From NCBI GenBank assembly GCA_019747165.1, contig JAIERC010000412.1, positions 1-5,198 on the forward strand: 5,198 nucleotides of DNA. Direction: 5' to 3'. Below, in pieces: positions 1-4,595 of the stretch (its first letter is position 1; each line of letters starts with the position of its first letter). This stretch comes from Sphingomonas sp. (GTDB lineage: Bacteria > Pseudomonadota > Alphaproteobacteria > Sphingomonadales > Sphingomonadaceae). Both the position numbers and the translations under genes were made by a program. The notes beneath the pieces were generated by a model that saw nothing but the letters and a program-made list of their open reading frames with translations, did no database searches and was not told where the DNA came from.

Positions 1-25
1 GCTTGCCGTTTACCGCAAACCCAGC

Positions 26-1027
26 ATGATTCTCCCCCCCGATCATCCGCCAGTTGCGCGCGCCAGAATTGGCGTGTTGCTGACCAATTTGGGCACGCCC
101 GATGGTCCCGACACCCAGTCGGTCAAACGCTATCTGGCCGAATTTCTGTCAGACAAGCGCGTGGTGGAGATCCCACAATTGCTGTGGCAGCCGATTCTGC
201 GCGGGATCATCCTCAACACCCGCCCGCAGAAATCGGCGGAGGCCTATGCTCAGGTCTGGGGGCCCGATGGCTCGCCGCTCGCCAGCATCACCAAGGCGCA
301 GTCAGCCGCGTTGCAGGGCGCATTCGGGCCGAATGTAACGGTCGATTGGGCAATGCGTTATGGCAGGCCCTCCATCCCTGACCGGCTGCGCGCGATGAAA
401 GAGGCAGGGTGTGAACGCATTTTGCTCGCGCCGCTTTACCCGCAATATTGCGGCGCGACGACCGCGACTGCCAATGATAAGGCGTTCGAAACGCTGGCGG
501 CGATGCGCTGGCAGCCGGCGCTGCGCACCTTGCCGCCTTATTATGACGATCCACTCTATATCGCAGCTTTGCAGCAATCGATCGAAGCCGGGCTCACCAG
601 CCTTGATTTCGAACCCGAGGCGGTGGTGGTGAGCTTTCATGGCATGCCGGTGCGCACGCTGGAGCTTGGCGATCCCTATCACTGCCATTGCCAGAAAACC
701 GCAAGACTGCTCAGCGAGGCGATCAGGCGACCGGTGATCATCACTTTCCAGTCGCGTTTTGGCCGGGCAAAATGGCTTGAACCAGCCACCGACGACACGC
801 TTGAGGCGCTGCCCGGCAGGGGTATCACCAAGATTGCGATCGTCGCTCCGGGTTTTTCGGCTGACTGCCTGGAAACGCTGGAGGAATTGGCGATTCGGGG
901 GCGCGAAAGCTTTGAGGAACATGGCGGCACCCATTTTGCCTATCTGCCCTGTCTGAACGATAGTGCGCACGGGATCGGCATGTTGCGTGCCCTGATCGCG
1001 CGTGAACTTGAAGGCTGGCCGGTCTAG
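26..1027 (+). CDS. hemH: Ferrochelatase (protoheme ferro-lyase)
   Basis: Inserts Fe2+ into protoporphyrin IX, the last step of protoheme synthesis; it acts in the cytoplasm or at the inner face of the membrane. The 333-residue product has the usual length for a bacterial ferrochelatase. Visible family motifs are the N-terminal GVLLTNLGTPD (residues 16-26), MRYGRPSIP (110-118), LAPLYPQYCGATTA (134-147), the signature SFHGMP (203-208) with the catalytic His205, GDPYHCHCQKTARLL (215-229), FQSRFGRAKWLEP (241-253), and PGFSADCLETLEEL (275-288) with the conserved acidic Glu pair 286/287. The start at 26 is the first ATG and leaves a normal N-terminal lead. No convincing Shine-Dalgarno sequence is seen in the 25 bases available upstream, so the exact start is less certain than the identity. 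phaB follows 37 bases later on the same strand, so co-transcription is possible. Confidence 0.96.
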   Translation: MILPPDHPPVARARIGVLLTNLGTPDGPDTQSVKRYLAEFLSDKRVVEIPQLLWQPILRGIILNTRPQKSAEAYAQVWGPDGSPLASITKAQSAALQGAFGPNVTVDWAMRYGRPSIPDRLRAMKEAGCERILLAPLYPQYCGATTATANDKAFETLAAMRWQPALRTLPPYYDDPLYIAALQQSIEAGLTSLDFEPEAVVVSFHGMPVRTLELGDPYHCHCQKTARLLSEAIRRPVIITFQSRFGRAKWLEPATDDTLEALPGRGITKIAIVAPGFSADCLETLEELAIRGRESFEEHGGTHFAYLPCLNDSAHGIGMLRALIARELEGWPV

Positions 1028-1053
1028 CTTTAGAGATAAGACGACAAAAAATC

Positions 1054-1060
1054 AGGAGAG
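1054..1060 (+). promoter_or_regulatory. Ribosome binding site of phaB
   Basis: AGGAGAG lies four bases before the ATG at 1065 (the AGGAG core is six bases away). It decides the start: the reading frame stays open further upstream, to a GTG at 1002 inside hemH, but nothing like this site precedes that codon. Confidence 0.85.
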
Positions 1061-1064
1061 AGCA

Positions 1065-1787
1065 ATGGCACGCGTCGCGATCGTAACTGGGGGTACCCGT
1101 GGTATTGGCGAGGCGATCAGCCTGGCGCTCAAGGATATGGGGATGACGGTCGCCGCCAATTATTGCGGCAATGATGACCGTGCCCGCGAATTCACCGATC
1201 GCACCGGCATCGCGGCCTTCAAATGGGACGTGGCCGATTATGACGCGTGTCAGGCCGGAACGGCGGCAGTCGTCGAGGCGCTTGGCCCGGTTGATGTGCT
1301 GGTCAACAATGCCGGCATCACGCGAGACGGCACGATCATGAAGCTGACCTACCAAGCCTGGAAAGAGGTGATCGATACCAATTTGGGCGGCTGCTTCAAC
1401 ATGGCCAAAGCGGTGTTTCCGGGCATGCGCGACCGGAAATGGGGTCGGATCGTCAATATCGGATCAATCAACGGCCAGGCCGGCCAATATGGCCAGGTGA
1501 ATTACGCTGCCGCCAAATCAGGGATTCATGGGTTTACCAAGGCGCTGGCCCAGGAAGGTGCGCGCGCAGGGGTGACCGTCAATGCGATCGCGCCGGGTTA
1601 TATCGATACCGATATGGTCGCGGCAGTGCCTGCCGATGTGCTGGAAAAGATCGTCGCCAAGATTCCGGTCGGGCGGCTCGGCCAGGCGATGGAAATTGCG
1701 CGCGGCGTGGCATTTCTGTGCTCGGACGATGGCGGCTTTGTCACCGGATCGACGCTGTCGATCAACGGCGGGCAGCATATGTACTGA
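1065..1787 (+). CDS. phaB: Acetoacetyl-CoA reductase (PhaB/PhbB-type SDR)
   Basis: Short-chain dehydrogenase that reduces acetoacetyl-CoA to (R)-3-hydroxybutyryl-CoA, normally with NADPH, feeding polyhydroxybutyrate synthesis in the cytoplasm. The 240 residues match the PhaB length. Motifs in order: dinucleotide-binding TGGTRGIG (8-15), NNAG (81-84), Asn106 in TNLGG, then Ser134, Tyr147 and Lys151 of the catalytic tetrad within SINGQAGQYGQVNYAAAKSG, then APGYIDTDM (176-184) and the C-terminal GSTLSINGGQHMY. The SINGQ...GQVNYAAAKSG block and the QHMY end are typical of PhaB rather than of FabG, the main alternative. The start at 1065 is fixed by the AGGAGAG site and by MARVAIVTGG being the normal N-terminus. 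No phaA or phaC lies in the window, so the pathway partners must be elsewhere. The gene sits 37 bases after hemH on the same strand. Confidence 0.93.
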   Translation: MARVAIVTGGTRGIGEAISLALKDMGMTVAANYCGNDDRAREFTDRTGIAAFKWDVADYDACQAGTAAVVEALGPVDVLVNNAGITRDGTIMKLTYQAWKEVIDTNLGGCFNMAKAVFPGMRDRKWGRIVNIGSINGQAGQYGQVNYAAAKSGIHGFTKALAQEGARAGVTVNAIAPGYIDTDMVAAVPADVLEKIVAKIPVGRLGQAMEIARGVAFLCSDDGGFVTGSTLSINGGQHMY

Positions 1788-1871
1788 CAGGCGCAGGCTC
1801 ACGCGCTACGGGCCGGTGCGCGTAACGCAACGTCCGGTACGGCCGACGGATCGACCCCGGCTGAACCCGGT

Positions 1872-1894
1872 CGACGGCGACTTTGTCGCCGTCG
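1872..1894. terminator. Perfect 10-bp hairpin downstream of phaB
   Basis: CGACGGCGAC, TTT, GTCGCCGTCG form a perfect 10-bp stem with a 3-base loop, beginning 84 bases after the phaB stop. No run of T follows on either strand, so it is not a textbook intrinsic terminator. It may act as a transcript-end stabiliser or as part of a Rho-dependent end. The structure is seen directly; the role is inferred. Confidence 0.4.
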
Positions 1895-2004
1895 CAATGC
1901 TTGGCAAAATCCAACCGACAACCCCAAAGCTGCTGTCGGGAAGGTCGGGCTGAGCCCGCCTGTCGTCTTAGAGGGTGATGACTTTGGATTGGACCAACCC
2001 TAAC

Positions 2005-2075
2005 CTCGTTCGCCCTGAGCGAAGTCGAAGGGTATGCGGATCGCTTGGGCTTCGACTTCGCTCAGGGCGAACGAG
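2005..2075. repeat. REPIN-like inverted repeat with 26-bp arms
   Basis: The arms 2005-2030 and 2050-2075 are exact reverse complements over 26 bases (core CGCCCTGAGCGAAGTCGAAG on the left, CTTCGACTTCGCTCAGGGCG on the right) with a 19-base spacer. A further AACCTC/GAGGTT pairing at 2002-2007 and 2079-2084 could replace or extend the base of the stem. The core resembles the short extragenic palindromes that recur in sphingomonad genomes, a recollection not checked here. It lies between the 3' ends of two convergent genes, a usual place for REP/REPIN elements. I see no nearby transposase. Confidence 0.8.
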
Positions 2076-2164
2076 TATGAGGTTGAAGCGACCGAACGTC
2101 ATCACGCTCTAGTCGGGGTAATGGGTGCCGCCAGACGACGCGACCATTGCCACGTCTTCATTCC

Positions 2165-2200
2165 AACACAAAGGGCCGGCCCCTTGCGGGAACCGGCCCT
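2165..2200 (-). terminator. Intrinsic terminator of the glycine-zipper gene
   Basis: Read on the minus strand, AGGGCCGG and CCGGCCCT pair as an 8-bp GC-rich stem that can extend inward by two G-U and two G-C pairs around a small loop. TTTGTGTT then follows. It starts 32 bases after the stop codon of the minus-strand gene at 2233. The position, GC-rich stem and T-rich tail make an intrinsic terminator likely. Confidence 0.75.
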
Positions 2201-2232
2201 CGCCCTCGATACACTACGCGAGAGAAGCGAAA

Positions 2233-2718
2233 TTAGCGGTAGTTGCGGCAGCCATTGCGTCCGTCGCGTTCGATCGCCCGGCCAGCAAGCGCGCCGCCGA
2301 TGCCGCCGATCAAGGTGCCCGCCGTGCGATCGCCACGACCGGCGATCGAATTGCCGAGCAGCCCACCGGCAATTGCGCCAAGCAGCGCGCCGCCGGTCCC
2401 GTCATTGCAGCGCCGATCGTCACGATAATCGCGGCGATACTGGCGGTCGTCATATCTGGCGTCATATCTCGCGTCATAGCGGGCATCATAGCCTTGATTG
2501 TACCGGCCATCGTAGTAACGCCCGTCATTGTAGCGCCCGTCATTGTAGCGCCCGTCATTGTAGCGCCCGTCATTGTAGCGATTGTCATACTGCCCGCCGC
2601 GATATTGATCCTGGGCATAGCCACCACGATAGACTTGGGCCGATGCTGTGGTGATCGGCAAAACGGCGCTGGCGCTGATGGCGAGAGCGACGGTAGCGAG
2701 CGATAATTTCTTCAACAT
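2233..2718 (-). CDS. Exported glycine-zipper 2TM domain protein with YNDGR repeats
   Basis: Predicted envelope protein of 161 residues with no known enzymatic role. Residues 1-28 form a signal peptide (charged MLKK, hydrophobic stretch, ASA-Q cleavage site); no lipobox is present, so it is probably not a lipoprotein. Residues 29-103 are rich in Tyr, Asp, Arg and Gly and carry tandem repeats: four YNDGR units (48-67), YYDGR (68-72), then three YDAR units (77-88) and YDDR. Residues 109-147 hold a glycine-zipper segment (GGALLGAIAGGLLG, then GGIGGALAGRA) like the Rickettsia 17-kDa antigen / glycine-zipper 2TM family. Cys104 and Cys156 could form a disulfide. The start at 2718 is preferred over in-frame ATGs at 2733 and 2724, because AGGAGA (2725-2730) lies six bases before it and overlaps the earlier ATG. 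It is transcribed divergently from the phytase-like gene. Confidence 0.85.
   Translation of the reverse strand: MLKKLSLATVALAISASAVLPITTASAQVYRGGYAQDQYRGGQYDNRYNDGRYNDGRYNDGRYNDGRYYDGRYNQGYDARYDARYDARYDDRQYRRDYRDDRRCNDGTGGALLGAIAGGLLGNSIAGRGDRTAGTLIGGIGGALAGRAIERDGRNGCRNYR
2449..2484 (-). repeat. Three 12-bp tandem units encoding YDAR
   Basis: On the plus strand GTCATATCTGGC, GTCATATCTCGC and GTCATAGCGGGC follow one another. They are imperfect 12-base copies that each encode Tyr-Asp-Ala-Arg on the minus strand, inside the glycine-zipper gene. The differences are concentrated at the last four to six bases of the unit. Confidence 0.8.
2504..2593 (-). repeat. 15-bp coding tandem repeat (YNDGR units)
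   Basis: Four identical copies of CGCCCGTCATTGTAG run from 2519 to 2578. A diverged copy precedes them (2504-2518, encoding YYDGR) and a decayed one follows (2579-2593, YDNR region). The period of 15 keeps the reading frame, so unit gain or loss changes protein length by five residues without a frameshift. Confidence 0.9.
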
Positions 2719-2724
2719 GATCAT

Positions 2725-2730
2725 TCTCCT
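2725..2730 (-). promoter_or_regulatory. Ribosome binding site of the glycine-zipper gene
   Basis: On the minus strand AGGAGA is followed by six bases and then the ATG at 2718. It also overlaps the codons after an in-frame ATG at 2733, which has no good site of its own, so it argues for the shorter start. Confidence 0.75.
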
Positions 2731-2758
2731 CATCGGGCGCGCCGCGAGGCGAGCAGTT

Positions 2759-2787
2759 CTGGTCCGATAAGGCGGTTATGGGACCAG
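2759..2787. promoter_or_regulatory. 7-bp inverted repeat between divergent genes
   Basis: CTGGTCC (2759-2765) and GGACCAG (2781-2787) are exact inverted copies separated by 15 bases, upstream of the glycine-zipper gene. This is a possible operator or a chance palindrome. I could not place clear -35 and -10 boxes around it. Confidence 0.3.
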
Positions 2788-2796
2788 CCGGTTGAG

Positions 2797-2836
2797 CCGT
2801 CCCTGAATGCATCTGTTATCGCCCGTTCAGGGACGG
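2797..2836. promoter_or_regulatory. 11-bp inverted repeat between divergent genes
   Basis: CCGTCCCTGAA (2797-2807) and TTCAGGGACGG (2826-2836) are perfect inverted copies with an 18-base spacer. They lie between the divergent glycine-zipper and phytase-like genes, 42 bases before the preferred start of the latter. The structure could be an operator for a dimeric regulator or a 5'-leader hairpin; the sequence does not decide. Confidence 0.45.
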
Positions 2837-2878
2837 ATAGGCCTTACGCTATTGAGTGACTGGGCTAAGAGCAGCTTT

Positions 2879-3922
2879 ATGCTGCCGCGCCGCGCCCCGC
2901 TTTTCTGGTCAATTGTGCTGCTGTGGCTGAGCGTGCCAAGCTGGTCGACAGTGGCAAGACTGCCGTTGCTTGGCGCCCGGCCCGACTTCAGCGCCACGCC
3001 GGTGCGCCTCTATCCCGCAGCACCCGCCAATGCACGACTGGGCGACTTGGTGTTTGATCGCGGCTATCGCCTGACCAGTCCTGACCCGAGTTTCGGCGGG
3101 TTCTCGTCATTGATCGTTATGGGGGATCGTTTTTTGTTGCTCAGTGATGGCGGCAATATCGTGCGCTTCCGACTCGATTCGAACGGCCAACTGCATGATC
3201 GCCGCTTTGCTGAACTGCCCGACGGGCCAGGCACGGGTTGGGAAAAGAGCGACCGTGACAGCGAATCAATGACGCGCGATCCGGTGAGCGGAACGATCTG
3301 GGTTGGCTTTGAAAATGCCAATGCGATCTGGGCGTACCGCCCGGGTTTGCGCAAGGCGCTGCGCCACGCGGCCCCAAAGGTGATGCAGGATTGGCCGACA
3401 AATGGTGGCCCTGAAGCCATGGTTCGGCTCCACGACGGCAGTTTTCTGGTGCTGAGCGAAACTGGGCATTGGGCGAACAAAGACTCTGCGGCGATTGATC
3501 GCGCGGCGATTCGTTTTACCGGCGATCCCACCCGCAATCGCCGCCAGGGATTTCGCTTCAGCTATCGGCCGCCGGCTGGTTTCAATCCCACAGATATGGC
3601 TGAGCTGCCCGATGGGCGGCTGCTGGTGCTCAATCGTCGCTTTGGCTTGCCCAGTGGTTTCACGGCGATGCTGACGATTGTCGATCCAGGCGCGATTGCG
3701 CCCGGCAAGACGGTGCAGGGCAGGGTGATCGCGCAATTCGCGACGCCCGTTCTCAGCGATAATTATGAAGGGATTGCCGTGGTGCGCGAAGCCGATGGCG
3801 GAATCGGAATATGGATCGTCTCGGACGACAATCAGTCACGCTTGCAGCAAAGCCTGTTGCTGCATTTTCGGCTTGATTTAGCGCGGGTTGGCGCACGCAA
3901 CCGCGCGCGCCAATCGCGGTGA
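2879..3922 (+). CDS. Esterase-like activity of phytase family protein
   Basis: Resembles the 'esterase-like activity of phytase' domain family, beta-propeller-like secreted proteins related to phosphatases and phytases; the substrate is not known. The product is 347 residues. Residues 1-20 (MLPRRAPLFWSIVLLWLSVP) look like a signal peptide or membrane anchor. The domain spans about 56-335, with strand-rich repeats and family-like motifs: FGGFSSLIV (72-80), FLLLSDGGNIVRF (85-97), DSESMTRDPVSGTIWVGFE (127-145), GGPEAMVRLHDGSFLVLSE (176-194), PTDMAELPDGRLLVLNRRF (237-255), NYEGIAV (295-301) and IWIVSDDN (311-318). The frame is open from an ATG at 2807 inside the inverted repeat, with no ribosome binding site. 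I chose 2879 because the signal-like segment starts there and a weak AAGAG (2868-2872) precedes it. The stop codon directly abuts that of the convergent rpmB remnant. Confidence 0.8.
   Translation: MLPRRAPLFWSIVLLWLSVPSWSTVARLPLLGARPDFSATPVRLYPAAPANARLGDLVFDRGYRLTSPDPSFGGFSSLIVMGDRFLLLSDGGNIVRFRLDSNGQLHDRRFAELPDGPGTGWEKSDRDSESMTRDPVSGTIWVGFENANAIWAYRPGLRKALRHAAPKVMQDWPTNGGPEAMVRLHDGSFLVLSETGHWANKDSAAIDRAAIRFTGDPTRNRRQGFRFSYRPPAGFNPTDMAELPDGRLLVLNRRFGLPSGFTAMLTIVDPGAIAPGKTVQGRVIAQFATPVLSDNYEGIAVVREADGGIGIWIVSDDNQSRLQQSLLLHFRLDLARVGARNRARQSR
3881..3909. terminator. Weak hairpin at the convergent 3' ends
   Basis: GCGCGGGTTG and CAACCGCGCG can pair as nine base pairs interrupted by one bulged base, with the 7-base loop GCGCACG. 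It sits inside the last codons of the phytase-like gene and about 13 bases beyond the rpmB stop on the minus strand. No T run follows on either strand. It could help end rpmB transcription, but this is only suggestive. Confidence 0.25.
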
Positions 3923-4079
3923 TCAGGCGGCTGCCGTTGTCGGGGCCAGCTTTTTCTTGATATCGCGCTTCAGGCGACGTGCCTTGAGCGACAGCTGGTC
4001 ATCGGCGGTCTTCACCAGCCAATTGTCCAACCCGCCGACATGTTCGACCGAGCGCAGACCGTTCGCAAATACGCGACAT
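3923..4079 (-). pseudogene. rpmB: Ribosomal protein L28 gene, internally deleted and frameshifted
   Basis: Intact L28 is a small component of the 50S subunit; the alphaproteobacterial form has about 97 residues. On the minus strand the ATG at 4079 begins MSRICE, the usual first six residues, preceded by an AGGAA ribosome binding site. Directly after GAA the DNA switches to the L28 C-terminus in another frame: GLRSVEHVGGLDNWLVKT, then KARRLKRDIKKKLAP, ending at the TGA at 3923. The central part (normally LTGK...NNVSHANNKTKR.FLPNLQ...) is absent. Start to stop is 157 bases, not a multiple of three; about 140 bases are missing by comparison with the usual length. Reading from the ATG yields only 26 residues, stopping at 3999. 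The C-terminal frame stays open to 4144 but has no ATG. Either this is a real pseudogene with a functional copy elsewhere, or the sequence has an error here. Confidence 0.85.
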
Positions 4080-4087
4080 TGCTTGAA

Positions 4088-4092
4088 TTCCT
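4088..4092 (-). promoter_or_regulatory. Ribosome binding site of the rpmB remnant
   Basis: AGGAA on the minus strand lies eight bases before the ATG at 4079. Its presence supports this ATG as the original rpmB start and not a chance MSRICE match. It sits between two GAATTC hexamers that are eight bases apart (4085-4090 and 4093-4098). Confidence 0.6.
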
Positions 4093-4119
4093 GAATTCTG
4101 GTTGCCCGGAAAGAGGGCG

Positions 4120-4148
4120 CGGATAGCCAGTTCGGGCGGTGCAGTCAA
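4120..4148 (-). promoter_or_regulatory. Candidate sigma-70 promoter of rpmB
   Basis: On the minus strand TTGACT (4143-4148) and TATCCG (4120-4125) are separated by exactly 17 bases. The -35 box matches five of six consensus bases; the -10 box is weaker. The predicted transcript would start near 4113 with a leader of about 34 bases. Placement is by eye. Confidence 0.4.
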
Positions 4149-4167
4149 CCGATTCACGCTTTGGCAT

Positions 4168-4193
4168 GAAACTAACTGCGCGTTGGCGGCGTT
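4168..4193 (+). promoter_or_regulatory. Candidate EcfG-type (general stress) promoter
   Basis: GAAAC (4168-4172) and CGTT (4190-4193) are separated by 17 bases. The alphaproteobacterial general-stress sigma factor EcfG recognises GGAAC, 16-17 bases, CGTT; here one base of the -35 box differs. It lies 40 bases before the start of the small membrane protein gene. A TATTAT at 4193-4198 overlaps it but has no -35 partner at normal spacing. This is inference from a short motif. Confidence 0.35.
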
Positions 4194-4218
4194 ATTATGC
4201 AAATGGTTCGATACCCCA

Positions 4219-4224
4219 AAGGAG
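4219..4224 (+). promoter_or_regulatory. Ribosome binding site of the small membrane protein gene
   Basis: AAGGAG lies nine bases before the ATG at 4234. It selects this start over an in-frame ATG at 4102, whose extra 44 residues overlap the rpmB control region and would bury the hydrophobic N-terminus. Confidence 0.85.
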
Positions 4225-4233
4225 ACCCAAATC

Positions 4234-4512
4234 ATGCGCGCGATTTTGATTCTTGTCGGGCTTGCTGCCCTTGCCGTGGTTGGCGCCTGGTCGCTTGGCT
4301 TCATCAACATCGACCAAAACAAGGTTGCTCAAGCGCCGCAGCTGAAGCTTGAAGGCGGCCAAGCCCCTGAATTCACCGTCAATATGGCCAAGATTGAAAT
4401 CGGCACGGAGAATAAGACGATTGAGGTCCCCACCGTTGGCACCACGAAAAAGACCATTGCCGTGCCAACCATGTCGGTGGAAAAGCCCGCCAATGGCCAG
4501 GATGCCGAGTAA
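4234..4512 (+). CDS. Small membrane-anchored hypothetical protein
   Basis: I cannot assign a function to this 92-residue product. Residues 3-23 (AILILVGLAALAVVGAWSLGF) form one hydrophobic segment, which could be a signal anchor with the rest outside the cytoplasm. The remainder is polar and contains a short internal duplication: KTIEVPTVG (61-69) and KTIAVPTMS (73-81), with the motif KTI-x-VPT. Similar small hypothetical proteins with a membrane segment and VPT-type repeats occur in sphingomonads, as far as I recall. The start is set by AAGGAG and by the hydrophobic N-terminus. It is transcribed divergently from the rpmB remnant, possibly from an EcfG-like promoter. tadA follows 83 bases later on the same strand. 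Confidence 0.8.
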   Translation: MRAILILVGLAALAVVGAWSLGFINIDQNKVAQAPQLKLEGGQAPEFTVNMAKIEIGTENKTIEVPTVGTTKKTIAVPTMSVEKPANGQDAE

Positions 4513-4528
4513 TCAGGACTGGCCCGGC

Positions 4529-4550
4529 TGGCTGGCGCTGCTCCCAGCCA
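4529..4550. terminator. 7-bp hairpin after the small membrane protein gene
   Basis: TGGCTGG (4529-4535) and CCAGCCA (4544-4550) pair perfectly around an 8-base loop, 16 bases after the stop codon. No T run follows, so termination here is uncertain. Confidence 0.3.
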
Positions 4551-4595
4551 ACCCCCGGTCTAGCCAATCCGGGCATGATCGGCGCATAAGCACTC

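Larger units (their letters stand above)
1788..2232. other. Intergenic region without a gene
   Basis: These 445 bases separate phaB from the convergent glycine-zipper gene. I see no credible coding frame on either strand; the open frames that cross it lack family similarity and start signals. It holds three palindromic structures annotated separately: a 10-bp hairpin at 1872-1894, a long REPIN-like inverted repeat at 2005-2075, and the terminator of the minus-strand gene at 2165-2200. No tRNA-like or promoter-like structure was recognised. Confidence 0.7.

Noticed and set aside
302..970. 222-codon minus-strand frame opposite hemH
   Set aside because: Antisense shadow in GC-rich DNA; the plus strand encodes an unmistakable ferrochelatase and the minus product is Arg/Ala-rich without motifs.
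2504..2593. Repeat array that might suggest CRISPR
   Set aside because: The units are 15 bases, directly adjacent with no spacers, and keep a coding frame.
2125..2706. 193-codon plus-strand open frame with repeated VIVAP hydrophobic units
   Set aside because: It is the antisense of the glycine-zipper gene. The repeat simply mirrors the 15-base coding repeat on the minus strand, which has a signal peptide, ribosome binding site and terminator; the plus frame has none.
2807..2878. Longer start for the phytase-like protein at the ATG at 2807
   Set aside because: The ATG begins within the inverted repeat without a ribosome binding site and would place 24 polar residues ahead of the signal-like segment. 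Not fully excluded.
4162..4180. Sigma-54-like TGGCAT...TGC upstream of the small gene
   Set aside because: The GG and GC dinucleotides are 15 bases apart instead of the required 12.
4102..4233. N-terminal extension of the small membrane protein from an ATG at 4102
   Set aside because: There is no ribosome binding site there. The AAGGAG before 4234 and the hydrophobic N-terminus beginning at that codon fix the start.
3999..4322. 107-codon minus-strand frame containing MSRICE near its end
   Set aside because: Its upstream part crosses the rpmB leader and the start of the divergent small gene and shows no family features. Only the internal ATG at 4079 is meaningful, as the original rpmB start.
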